Counted from the first letter of the stretch, positions 1 to 6,549 are shown. The stretch is DNA of 8,293 bases from Clostridiales bacterium (GCA_022791355.1 JAAVYX010000126.1:1-8293), one strand, 5' to 3'. Notes: generated from the letters alone by a model not told the origin. Numbers and translations: made by a program.

Positions 1-1388
1 CGCCAGGTACGGCCGCCGTCGTCCGAGAGGAAACGGGCCCGCCGATTTTCCCCTGGACGCAGCTCAAAGACCCCTTGATTCCCTTCAAAGACGGGCGCGA
101 GGGCAATTGAATAATCATTTTCATCCAGGTCCTCGGGCAGGGGAAGCTGAAAATCCTCCCAGCTCCTGCCGCCGTCCACCGTCCGCAAAATCCAGGAGCT
201 GTCGCCGCCGATGCTGGTAAAGCAGAGGAAGCCCACCTGCTCGCTGGCAAAGGCAGCCCCGCTGAGCAGGGTGCTGAACTGGTCGTCCAGCGAATGGGAA
301 TTTACCCAGCTTCTGCCGCCGTCGTGGGTAAAATAGACAGAGCGGCCCTCCATGCTCATGAGGCGGTCGCGGCCGATGGCCAGCCAACCGAAGGATTCCG
401 GGCCATAGCCATGATTCGCATCGGGCAAAAAGCCGATGAAAAAGTCCCGGGCCTGTATCGGTTCGGGCAGACGGACCTCGGTGAAGCTCTGTCCCTGGTC
501 GTAGGTCACCGCTATCGTAACCGGAGCCTCTATATATGCGTTGCCGCCGTAGACAAAGGCCGAAAGCCCGTCCCGCATGAAGCTGCATCCGTCCTGCAAA
601 TGGGCCCGCCCGTCGTAGCTGTCTCCCCGGCTCAAAAGGAGCGATTTTGTGTAAGGGGTATAAATCCAGCTTTGGCCGCGGTCGTAGGAAAGCTTCAGAA
701 TGTCCCCCTCGAACCGGCAGATATCCCGCTGCTTCTCGCTCAATTGGCCGTAGACCTTGGTAAAGCCGGCCGGCGGCAGGTCGCTGTAATCCATCTGCCA
801 GTCCCGGTCCGTTACCTGATAACGGCCGGCTTCCCATTTGATCCGATAGGTACGGGCGGACAGATAGGACTCATAATCCATCGTTTCCGTATATTCTATA
901 TACGCTGGGTCCAGGGTGTCATAATAGCATGTGCCGAAAATCTTATGATAATACTGTACTTCAGCGACGAACTCCACAGCGTCCCCCGCGAGAATGCGGA
1001 TATACAGAGGGAAAGCCTCTTCCCCAGCGCCCAGCGGATGAACCAGGTCGGCCTCGTAACTCGCCTTGGCGGCGGCGAACATATCGTCCAGCGTGTTTGA
1101 AGAACCGCCGCTCTCCGGCTCCGACCCTGCCGGCGGCAGATTGCCGGAAGAGGAGCCGGACTCGGCGGGCAGGCTGGAGGTACCAAGCCGGCTGGAGGTT
1201 TCGGCCGTATCGCCGCCGGCCCTGCTTGTCGTTACCGATGGATCGGACGAGCTCCACGGGCCGCTGGACGCATCGGACGTATCACGGGACGAATCCTGGG
1301 ACGCGTTATGACCGCCGTCGACCAGATTGCAGCCGCCGAGCAGCAGACAGGCCGTAAGCAGAACCGCTATAGCGCCATGTTTTTTCAT
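1..1388 (-). CDS. Asp-box (BNR) repeat lipoprotein, C-terminus cut by window edge
   Basis: The frame opens at ATG 1388 and stays open for 462 codons to the left edge, so the C-terminus is missing. AAGGAAGGA lies about 7 nt upstream of the ATG. The N-terminus is a lipoprotein signal: basic start, hydrophobic core, lipobox LGGC with Cys at residue 20. Residues about 24-98 form a Ser/Thr/Gly/Pro-rich linker, as in proteins held away from the membrane. The rest looks like a beta-propeller. Asp-boxes of the type SxDxGxxW begin at about residues 234 (SYDRGQSW), 295 (TYDQGQSF, Trp replaced by Phe), 354 (THDGGRSW), 403 (TVDGGRSW) and 455 (SDDGGRTW). Such repeats occur in sialidases and in many non-enzymatic exported proteins. 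No sialidase FRIP motif is visible, so I do not call an enzyme. It starts 23 bp after the transporter gene stop, presumably in the same operon. The function is unknown. Confidence 0.88.
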   Translation of the reverse strand, partial: MKKHGAIAVLLTACLLLGGCNLVDGGHNASQDSSRDTSDASSGPWSSSDPSVTTSRAGGDTAETSSRLGTSSLPAESGSSSGNLPPAGSEPESGGSSNTLDDMFAAAKASYEADLVHPLGAGEEAFPLYIRILAGDAVEFVAEVQYYHKIFGTCYYDTLDPAYIEYTETMDYESYLSARTYRIKWEAGRYQVTDRDWQMDYSDLPPAGFTKVYGQLSEKQRDICRFEGDILKLSYDRGQSWIYTPYTKSLLLSRGDSYDGRAHLQDGCSFMRDGLSAFVYGGNAYIEAPVTIAVTYDQGQSFTEVRLPEPIQARDFFIGFLPDANHGYGPESFGWLAIGRDRLMSMEGRSVYFTHDGGRSWVNSHSLDDQFSTLLSGAAFASEQVGFLCFTSIGGDSSWILRTVDGGRSWEDFQLPLPEDLDENDYSIALAPVFEGNQGVFELRPGENRRARFLSDDGGRTW

Positions 1389-1411
1389 TTTGACATCCTT
1401 CCTTTCGCGGT

Positions 1412-2179
1412 TTACCTGCGCGTCATTTTCGCAAAAGGCTTTTCCAGAGGCAGAAAGAGGGCCACGCCGCCGATGACCGAAATGAGTACGTTGATAGCGG
1501 TAGAGGCCTGGGCGGCGACCGCCATGGTCACGGCCGTGCCGAAGGCGCCGCCCTCCAGCAGGGTTTTGACAAACTTGTAGACCGTCTCCCCAATCAAATT
1601 AAAGACCATGCCGCAGGACGCGCCCACGACGGCCGCCGCCATTTTATGGCTCATGCGGCTGCCAAGGAAGGCGAAAAGCTCGCAAAGCAGGCCCACAAGC
1701 AGACAGAGGACGGCGAGCAGGGTGGTCTTGAAGCCGAAGCCCGGGCCGGTTAGGGCGTAGGTCGTCAGGCTGCCGGCGGCTACGAGAGCGGCGACGCCGC
1801 AGATGATCAGGGGGATGGTAGGGAATTTTTCTCGTCTGCGGATGGCTGTGTAAACCAGGCCGGTAATCAGGCCGATCATGAATTTTAAAAGAACGGTTTT
1901 GGGACTGGTGGCCGCATAGCCGTTAAGCAGATCGAAAAGGCCCATGCCCACGGCCCCGGCCAGGCCGCCCTGCCAGCCGCCCAGCAGCAGGGCGGCTGTG
2001 ACCACCGTCAGGTTGCCCAGGTGGACGAACATGGGGCCCACGGGAATCCGCAACACCCAGACCGCCACATAGCTCAGGGCCGCGAACAGTCCGATCATGA
2101 CCATGTTGAAAATACTGAAAGTACGGGCCGTTCCTTCGACCTCCGGGATACGCTGAGACTGCGACTGGCGCTGGCGCAT
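1412..2179 (-). CDS. ECF transporter S component (substrate unknown)
   Basis: This is a 255-residue, very hydrophobic protein. The stretch at residues about 45-107 fits the ECF S-component family related to Pfam PF07155: IPVGP, then VHLGN, a Gly-rich helix (LLLGGWQGGLAGAVG), GLFDLLNGY, and a Pro-Lys-Thr turn leading into a further helix. In such transporters the S component binds a vitamin or related small molecule in the membrane, and a shared EcfT plus two EcfA ATPases, not seen here, power uptake. Seven or so hydrophobic stretches are visible, and the protein is longer than the usual 170-210 residues. I chose ATG 2179 because AGGAGTGG lies 8 nt upstream. The frame is also open back to an ATG at 2335, but that codon sits almost on the predicted transcription start. 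Substrate cannot be read from the sequence, and no known vitamin riboswitch was recognised upstream. The lipoprotein gene follows 23 bp downstream. Confidence 0.85.
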   Translation of the reverse strand: MRQRQSQSQRIPEVEGTARTFSIFNMVMIGLFAALSYVAVWVLRIPVGPMFVHLGNLTVVTAALLLGGWQGGLAGAVGMGLFDLLNGYAATSPKTVLLKFMIGLITGLVYTAIRRREKFPTIPLIICGVAALVAAGSLTTYALTGPGFGFKTTLLAVLCLLVGLLCELFAFLGSRMSHKMAAAVVGASCGMVFNLIGETVYKFVKTLLEGGAFGTAVTMAVAAQASTAINVLISVIGGVALFLPLEKPFAKMTRR

Positions 2180-2334
2180 ATGTACGACCACTCCTATTCT
2201 AAAATCTGCTAATCGTTCGATAGCATGCCCGCCAACTCGATTTACCCGTGTTTCCATACACACAATTCTATCGGCAAAGTTCTTATCTTTCCAAACAGTC
2301 GGCTGCATGTATTCTACCCCGCATTCGGGTTCCA
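2180..2334 (-). promoter_or_regulatory. 5' leader of the S-component operon, possible structured RNA
   Basis: About 155 nt separate the predicted transcription start from the chosen start codon, long enough for a cis-regulatory RNA. Two mutually exclusive pairings can be drawn on the minus-strand RNA. In one, CGATAG (2273-2268) pairs with CTATCG (2223-2218), enclosing a GTGT/ACAC hairpin. In the other, GCTATC pairs with GATTAGC in a local hairpin (2224-2208). The helices are short, and I could not match the leader to TPP, FMN, cobalamin, THF or preQ1 consensus features. The same stretch is an open frame fused to the transporter, so it may instead encode an N-terminal extension. Confidence 0.35.
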
Positions 2335-2339
2335 TGATT

Positions 2340-2368
2340 ATTATACTTTAAGATATACCCAGCTTCAA
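2340..2368 (-). promoter_or_regulatory. Sigma-A-type promoter of the S-component/lipoprotein operon
   Basis: On the minus strand, -35 TTGAAG (2368-2363) is followed by a 17-nt spacer and a consensus -10 TATAAT (2345-2340). The flanks are AT-rich. Transcription would start near 2333-2334. This is the clearest promoter in the window and it points at the ECF transporter gene. Confidence 0.75.
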
Positions 2369-2590
2369 CCAATTAACAAAACCGGAAAAAAATCCCCCGA
2401 TTTCCATAAATTTAACGGACCGCATTCGCCAGCTTTAGGCAATAATCCGCTTGAATCGGACACACTACCATCGACGGCAGCATCGACAGCAGAATCAGCG
2501 CACCAAAAAACCTGTAAATGAGATTTTGGGCCGCGGGGCCGGCGGTCCTGCGGCAAGGTTTGTGTATGCTGCCTGCGAAGGGAAACACAT
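2369..2590. other. Intergenic stretch between divergent genes, no confident gene
   Basis: I see no confident gene here. The most gene-like object is a minus-strand frame from GTG 2588 to TAA 2412 (58 codons). Its second half is hydrophobic (FFGALILLSMLPSMVV) and ends in a polar tail, but no ribosome binding site precedes it and its first half overlaps the GC-rich structured zone. The right end (about 2528-2570) is very GC-rich and could be the start of the structured plus-strand leader that continues at 2591. I found no convincing plus-strand promoter for the small gene at 2700, although one must lie in or near this interval. Confidence 0.4.
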
Positions 2591-2665
2591 GGCCGCTTAA
2601 CGCGGCCTCTCACAGCGGCAAAGCCGCCGTGAGAACCGCAAAAGGGTTCAAAGCATCTTTTGCGG
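2591..2665 (+). promoter_or_regulatory. Three consecutive hairpins in the leader of the small gene
   Basis: Three stem-loops follow one another with almost no gap. The first (2591-2607) is GGCCGC, loop TTAAC, GCGGCC. The second (2608-2634) is TCTCAC, one A.C mismatch, GCGGC, loop AAA, GCCGC, GTGAGA. The third (2636-2665) is CCGCAAAAG, a 12-nt loop, CTTTTGCGG. No U-tract follows the third, so it is not a standard terminator. The ribosome binding site of the 59-codon gene lies about 20 nt downstream. This may be a cis-regulatory or stabilising leader, or the 3' part of a separate small RNA. I do not recognise the family. Confidence 0.55.
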
Positions 2666-2699
2666 CGTGTTGACTATAAAAAGATGGGAGGTCTTCCGA

Positions 2700-2879
2700 A
2701 TGCATCACAGCGGATTCAAATTCATTAAGGGCGCGGCCGCGGGCATCGCCCTTGGCGCGGTGGCCGCCACGGTGGGCAACGCCATGGTCAAGAATAAAAA
2801 GGGCTTTAAAAAGAGCGCCAGCAAGGCCATACGCGCCGTGGGCGACATTATGGAGAATGTCCAGTATATGATGCGGTAA
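2700..2879 (+). CDS. Small glycine-zipper membrane protein, 59 aa, hypothetical
   Basis: This is a 59-residue protein starting at ATG 2700, chosen because GGGAGG ends 8 nt upstream. The frame also opens at GTG 2667, but then the binding site would lie inside the gene. Residues 6-10 are basic and hydrophobic (FKFIK). Residues 11-30 form one small-residue helix with a GxxxGxxxG pattern (Gly 11, 15, 19), a glycine-zipper type motif that favours helix packing in membranes. Next come a basic stretch (KNKKGFKK, 31-38) and an amphipathic C-terminal helix ending YMMR. Short proteins of this layout, loosely YtxH-like, are common and uncharacterised in Clostridia. I assign no function. It is monocistronic: a structured leader precedes it and a strong terminator follows 12 bp after the stop. 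It is the only plus-strand gene in the window. Confidence 0.72.
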   Translation: MHHSGFKFIKGAAAGIALGAVAATVGNAMVKNKKGFKKSASKAIRAVGDIMENVQYMMR

Positions 2880-2891
2880 CCGCGGTATGAC

Positions 2892-2934
2892 AAAAGCGCC
2901 CGGTCAGACCTTACAGTCTGACCGGGCGCTTTTT
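2892..2934 (+). terminator. Strong Rho-independent terminator, probably bidirectional
   Basis: A perfect 14-bp GC-rich stem (2896-2909 with 2916-2929) has a 6-nt loop CTTACA. It is extended by AAAA on the left pairing with TTTT on the right and followed by a fifth T. It ends the 59-codon gene. The flanking A-run reads as a U-run on the minus strand, so it could also stop minus-strand transcripts arriving from the ABC transporter operon. Confidence 0.93.
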
Positions 2935-3267
2935 CGTACAGACGGTTGATAGTCTGCCAAGTAAGGAACGGCAAACTTGTTTGGAGAAGGACGCATGCAG
3001 GGCAATACGGAAGACCCGGCCGCTCGGTCGGGCGGCTAGCTGTCTCTCACCTAGAACAAGCCCTCCAAAATACTAAGAAAAGATCGGCGGTTCAGAAATT
3101 GCAGGACTGCGTTGTCCTCCCCTGCGGGCGACAGCCCGCCTACGTCCTCCGCCTTGTCCTGCAATTCCTGTCCTCGCCTCCTTTTTCTTATAATTTCCGG
3201 GAACCGTTCTAGGATGGCAACGCACGCCCGGCCCAAACAAACTGCTATTCCCCGCCTTTACGGACTA
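2935..3267. other. Gene-free stretch between two operon ends
   Basis: About 330 nt lie between the small gene's terminator and the end of the permease gene, with no supported coding region. A minus-strand frame (3236-3051, TTG start) has no binding site and overlaps an inverted repeat. The main content is the nested inverted repeat at 3097-3166, described separately. No canonical terminator with a U-tract follows the permease stop on the minus strand, so read-through to the bidirectional terminator at 2892-2934 is likely. Confidence 0.6.
3097..3166. repeat. Nested inverted repeat, possible dispersed structured element
   Basis: Perfect 11-bp outer arms, AATTGCAGGAC (3097-3107) and GTCCTGCAATT (3156-3166), enclose a central 6-bp hairpin GCGGGC-GACA-GCCCGC (3124-3139). 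Between the arms and the hairpin, both flanks carry GTCCTCC, so the same 7-mer is repeated inside a symmetrical structure. The layout resembles small palindromic intergenic repeats (REP or MITE-like) rather than a terminator, because no U-tract follows on either strand. I saw no second copy in this window. Confidence 0.6.
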
Positions 3268-4764
3268 TTATGCCTGCTTGATATCTCGTCGGTTGAAGGA
3301 ATCCAGGGCGATATAGGCGAAGCAGATAAAGTAGACGGCCAGCACCGCTAAGGAGAACTGCACCGTCATACCCGAAGCGGGCGGACCCGCCATCTGGTCG
3401 CCGCCAAACTGGCCGGTGGACAGCTGGGGGAAGTACATGCTCAAATCGGTGTTGAGGAAGAGGATAAACCGCTTGAAATCGTAGGGCAGCAGGCGCAGGA
3501 TCATGGAGATCATGCTGCCGCCGAACAGCAAAGCGGTTCCCACGCCGATGGCCACGGCGCTGCGCCGCATGATTACCGCCAGCATAACGGCCAGAGCGGT
3601 CATGACTAGCAGCTCGGGGCAGGCCAACAGATACCGGAAGAGGGACATAAGGATATAGGGCGTTTCGGTGACCTGGCCGCCGGAAAAGCCCAGGTAGGGT
3701 CCCACATTCTGGAAGCCAAAGACGACGCCGCCCGACACCAAAGCGCTGATAAAGAGCAGAGCCAGCATCCCAACGCCGATGAGAAACAGGCTGGCCATCT
3801 TGGCAAAGAAAAGCTTCCACCGTTTATGGGGACTGATGAGCAGCAGCTTAATGGTGCCCGAGGAATATTCAGAGGCCATCATGGTCGAGCCGATGATGAT
3901 GATAAATAGAGAGAGCATGGAGACCAGCATACTGGCCTGAGAGAGAAAGCCGAACATGGAGCCCTGGGCCACCGGCGCGTTGTCGGTTTGCAGCCGGTGG
4001 ATGGCGATGGCCGTATTCTTTTCCAGGTCGGATTTCTCCGTGTCGGTCAGAGCGCCGTCCTTGCCCATGCCGGTGCTTAACTGATACCGGTTCTGAGAAA
4101 TACTATCCAGCGCTTCCTCCTTCCAGGGCCGGTCGATACCCCAGCTGTAGAAGCCGGCGTAGACCGGTTCGATTTTGTTGTCGATCCGCAGCCCTAGGAT
4201 CTCCTTCTCAATGGGGAGCTGGCTTTTATCCCACAGTTCGGGGGCCTGCTCCATCATGGCCTTCCAGGCGGCAAGATACTGCATGGAATCGTCCGACCGG
4301 ACGGCGGCGTAAAGGCTTTGCTCCAGCCGGTCGTACTTTTGATAGTCGGCCGACCCTTCCGCGGCGGCCGACTTGGCCCCGGCAGGCAGGAGAGTTTTAT
4401 ACAGCGCGTCCATCTTCCAGCCGTCGGGCTCGATATTGGCGGAACGGGCGTACTGCAAGATATCCAGCTCCTGCTGGGGGGTGTATGACGAGGCCGGATC
4501 CTGCCCGCCGGACATGGTGATCGAATCGCCGTAGCCGTTGGCCGTCTCCGCGCTGCCGGCGACCTGCTCGGTCAGTTCCTCGATGCGGCTCTGCATCATG
4601 GACGCGGGCTTTGGCGCGAACCGCGCGTTGCCGGCCAAGCCCATCTTCATCACAAACCCCAGCCCAAAGGTAAGGACGGGAATCAGGATCAGCATGATAA
4701 AGGTGGTGGGCCGGGCAAACAGTTTGACAAATTCGTTTTTCATGAGTCTTCCAAAGCTACGCAA
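3268..4764 (-). CDS. ABC-2 type transporter permease
   Basis: This is a 498-residue membrane subunit of an ABC exporter. A cytoplasmic start (about 1-19) leads into TM1 at about 20-42, then an external domain of roughly 220 residues, then about five more membrane helices from about residue 272 to the end. That is the ABC2_membrane_3-like layout. After TM2 it has the family's hallmark segment, E-Y-S-S-G-T-I-K-L-L-L followed by a basic R-W-K-L turn (about 299-320), which contacts the ATPase. I place the start at TTG 4764 because GGAGG sits about 8 nt upstream. The next candidate, ATG 4743, has only a weak site. The start overlaps the ATPase stop by 8 nt (TTGCGTAG), which suggests translational coupling and 1:1 synthesis. 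With the BcrA-like ATPase, a role in antimicrobial peptide or lipid export is plausible but inferred. Confidence 0.88.
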   Translation of the reverse strand: MRSFGRLMKNEFVKLFARPTTFIMLILIPVLTFGLGFVMKMGLAGNARFAPKPASMMQSRIEELTEQVAGSAETANGYGDSITMSGGQDPASSYTPQQELDILQYARSANIEPDGWKMDALYKTLLPAGAKSAAAEGSADYQKYDRLEQSLYAAVRSDDSMQYLAAWKAMMEQAPELWDKSQLPIEKEILGLRIDNKIEPVYAGFYSWGIDRPWKEEALDSISQNRYQLSTGMGKDGALTDTEKSDLEKNTAIAIHRLQTDNAPVAQGSMFGFLSQASMLVSMLSLFIIIIGSTMMASEYSSGTIKLLLISPHKRWKLFFAKMASLFLIGVGMLALLFISALVSGGVVFGFQNVGPYLGFSGGQVTETPYILMSLFRYLLACPELLVMTALAVMLAVIMRRSAVAIGVGTALLFGGSMISMILRLLPYDFKRFILFLNTDLSMYFPQLSTGQFGGDQMAGPPASGMTVQFSLAVLAVYFICFAYIALDSFNRRDIKQA

Positions 4765-5686
4765 TGGTGTTCCCTCCTCCCGTGATTTCCATAAAGCTGT
4801 CCTCCAAGGTACGGACGGCCGGCTGGACGCCGTAGACGGCGGCGCCGTTCTGCATCAGCTCCAGGATCAGGCCGGGCACCTCGGACTCGTCACAGGCAAG
4901 GTCGAAGGCCTCGCCCTCCCTGCCCAGCAGCCGACCGGGCAGACGGGCGTCCACCACCGCCTGGGCCTGATCGGCCGGACGGAGGATGAACCGATAGCCG
5001 TGGGTCTGCTCATCCAGCAGCTCGCTTACGTCGCAGGTACGCAGAACGCTGCCCGCGCTGATGATGCAGACCCGGTCGCAGAGCAGCTGCATCTCGCTGA
5101 GGATATGGCTGGAAACGAACACGGCGATACCCTCGCTTTCGGCCAGGTATTTCAAAGTGTCCCGCAACTCCCGCATACCGGCGGGGTCAAGGCCGTTGGT
5201 GGGTTCGTCCAGCACCAGCACCTTGGGGCGGTGGACGATGGCCTGAGCCAGCCCCAGCCGCTGCTTCATGCCAAGGGAATAGGTTTTCACCTTGTCGTTG
5301 ATTCGCTTTTCCAGCCCCACCAGCTTTACCACCTCGTCGATGCGGGCCCGGTCCAGCTTGCCACGCAGCCGGGAGTAATATTCCAGGTTGCGGTAGCCGC
5401 TCATATAGCCGTAGGTATCGGGGTTCTCGATGATGCCGCCGATCTGGCGCAGGGCGTTTTCAAAGTCCTTCTCCCGGTCGCAGCCGCCAATGTAAACCTT
5501 GCCGGCGTCGATATCCAAGAGTCCCAGAATCATTTTGATGGTGGTGGTTTTACCCGAGCCGTTGGGCCCCAGGAAACCGAAAATCTCTCCTGCCCTCACC
5601 TCCAGGCTGATGCTGTTGATGATCCGGCGCTTGCCGAAATACTTGGTCAGCCCCTCGGTTTTCAGGACGATATTCTGATCTTGCAT
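4757..5686 (-). CDS. ABC transporter ATP-binding protein, BcrA/antibiotic-export type
   Basis: This is a 309-residue cytoplasmic ATPase that energises the permease encoded next. All motifs are intact: Walker A GPNGSGKTT at 40-48, signature YSLGMKQR at 136-143, Walker B with the following D-loop LVLDEPTNGLDP at 157-168, and the H-loop His in SSH at 194. The Q-loop position reads IIENP (Glu 87), as is usual in BcrA-type ATPases. Residues beyond about 215 form a C-terminal extension typical of drug-export ATPases, which are commonly around 300 residues. ATG 5686 has GGAGGAGGG about 6 nt upstream. It starts 15 nt after the stop of the anchored protein and overlaps the permease by 8 nt. With a sensor kinase in the same operon it fits systems such as bacitracin or lantibiotic resistance. 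The substrate is not evident from sequence. Confidence 0.93.
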   Translation of the reverse strand: MQDQNIVLKTEGLTKYFGKRRIINSISLEVRAGEIFGFLGPNGSGKTTTIKMILGLLDIDAGKVYIGGCDREKDFENALRQIGGIIENPDTYGYMSGYRNLEYYSRLRGKLDRARIDEVVKLVGLEKRINDKVKTYSLGMKQRLGLAQAIVHRPKVLVLDEPTNGLDPAGMRELRDTLKYLAESEGIAVFVSSHILSEMQLLCDRVCIISAGSVLRTCDVSELLDEQTHGYRFILRPADQAQAVVDARLPGRLLGREGEAFDLACDESEVPGLILELMQNGAAVYGVQPAVRTLEDSFMEITGGGNTIA

Positions 5687-5701
5687 ACTTTCCCTCCTCC
5701 C

Positions 5702-6310
5702 TTACATCCAGTAGCCGGAGGTGCCGGTAATCAGCCATTTGCCCTCCACCTTCTGCATGGTGAAACTCACGTCGGTCTCCCAGTCGTACCCGCCCGAGTT
5801 GCTGGAGCCGGCCGGCCGCTTGTGTATGGAGCCGTCCGCCTCGTAGCTCACCTCGTAGTACTTGATCTCGCTGCCGTGCTTTATCTTGGCCGTAACGGTG
5901 GCCGTATTGTTCTCCCGGTCGATGCTGGCCTCCACAATCTTCTGATAGTCGCTGCGCGCCTCCACCACCTCCTGGCTGGGATAGATGGTCTGGCTTTCCA
6001 GGGCGGGGATGATGGTGTTTTCCATAAAAACGTCCAGGCTTTTCTGGTCGGCGAAATAGGGTTTAAATTTTTCCTTTGTCTCGGCGGCCAGCTTTTCCAC
6101 ATCGGCTTTGGTCACCGAGGCGGTCTTGTATTGCTCCGGTACGATATGGGCCGGCGCCAGCTCTTCAAAATAGCCGGTCAGGGTTTCGTTCATCAGCTTT
6201 TTCTCAGGGGCCGCTTGTATGCCCAATACCACATAGTAGGCTACTACCCCCAGAACGACCAGCAGGCTCAGGATCAGCCCGCGGTTTATCTTGCGGAATT
6301 TTGATTTCAC
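5702..6310 (-). CDS. Membrane-anchored exported protein, possibly NTF2-like, unknown function
   Basis: This is a 202-residue protein starting at GTG 6310, with AAAGGAG 10 nt upstream. The frame is open further back, but no binding site supports a longer form. The N-terminus is strongly basic (KSKFRKINR), followed by one membrane helix at about 12-32, so the remaining 170 residues should lie outside the cell. There are helical, charged segments at about 35-115. The C-terminal half alternates short strands (ATVTAKIK, KYYEVSYE) and ends VSFTMQKVEGKWLITGTSGYW. This resembles the final strand pair of NTF2/SnoaL-like domains found in small exported Bacillota proteins. That fold is inferred from pattern only. 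It sits between the kinase and ABC genes, 15 nt before the ATPase, so it is likely an accessory or sensing partner of the transporter. I do not recognise a named family. Confidence 0.75.
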   Translation of the reverse strand: MKSKFRKINRGLILSLLVVLGVVAYYVVLGIQAAPEKKLMNETLTGYFEELAPAHIVPEQYKTASVTKADVEKLAAETKEKFKPYFADQKSLDVFMENTIIPALESQTIYPSQEVVEARSDYQKIVEASIDRENNTATVTAKIKHGSEIKYYEVSYEADGSIHKRPAGSSNSGGYDWETDVSFTMQKVEGKWLITGTSGYWM

Positions 6311-6549
6311 GTGTCCCACGCTCCTTTGTTTATTAGAATTTGTACCGAATAGAACGGCGGGAAGATTTTTGAGCGAATGGCATGGATGACCAGTTGCAAA
6401 ACCGCAGGAATACTTCCGTATTTCAAGGTTTTGCAGCACAGTCAGCAGTTAAATTCGCTGAAAGGCGGCGTGCAGTATCTTATTGGTACGAGTTCTTATA
6501 TTCGGCCGCCCTTACCGGCGGCAGTATCGATAGAACAGCCTTCCTCCCT
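6311..6549 (-). other. Gap inside the kinase-transporter cluster, with hairpins
   Basis: This 239-bp spacer lies between the kinase stop and the anchored protein, whereas the genes after it are packed within 15 nt. It holds a 41-nt composite hairpin at 6395-6435: 9-bp outer arms TGCAAAACC/GGTTTTGCA and a 5-bp inner stem AATAC/GTATT closed on the minus-strand RNA by a GGAA tetraloop. A second stem-loop GCCGCC/GGCGGC (6505-6522) lies just after the kinase stop. Neither has a U-tract, and I found no good promoter for the transporter genes. It may be an RNA processing or stability site that separates kinase from transporter expression. Confidence 0.5.

Noticed and set aside
294..1100. 268-codon open frame on the plus strand
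   Set aside because: It is the antisense shadow of the lipoprotein, whose lipobox and Asp-boxes establish the minus strand as coding.
2384..2405. Minus-strand terminator (AAATC, G-loop, GATTT, T-run)
   Set aside because: The stem is only five weak pairs and no minus-strand gene with support lies upstream of it.
2629..2665. T-box-like sequence (GAGAACCGCA followed by a stem)
   Set aside because: The resemblance to the T-box consensus is superficial. There is no upstream specifier structure, no U-tract, and the downstream gene is not tRNA- or amino-acid-related.
2667..2699. Longer N-terminus for the small plus-strand protein from GTG 2667
   Set aside because: The strong GGGAGG site lies inside this stretch at the right distance for ATG 2700, and the extra 11 residues would fall in the leader.
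3051..3236. 61-codon minus-strand frame
   Set aside because: It has a TTG start without a binding site, spans the nested inverted repeat and shows no protein-like pattern.
4538..6304. 588-codon open frame on the plus strand
   Set aside because: It lies antisense to the ATPase and parts of its two neighbours, all of which have clear motifs. Long antisense frames are common in GC-rich genes, and this product has no recognisable domain.
6505..6522. Hairpin after the kinase stop as a terminator
   Set aside because: The 6-bp stem is not followed by a U-tract on the minus strand.
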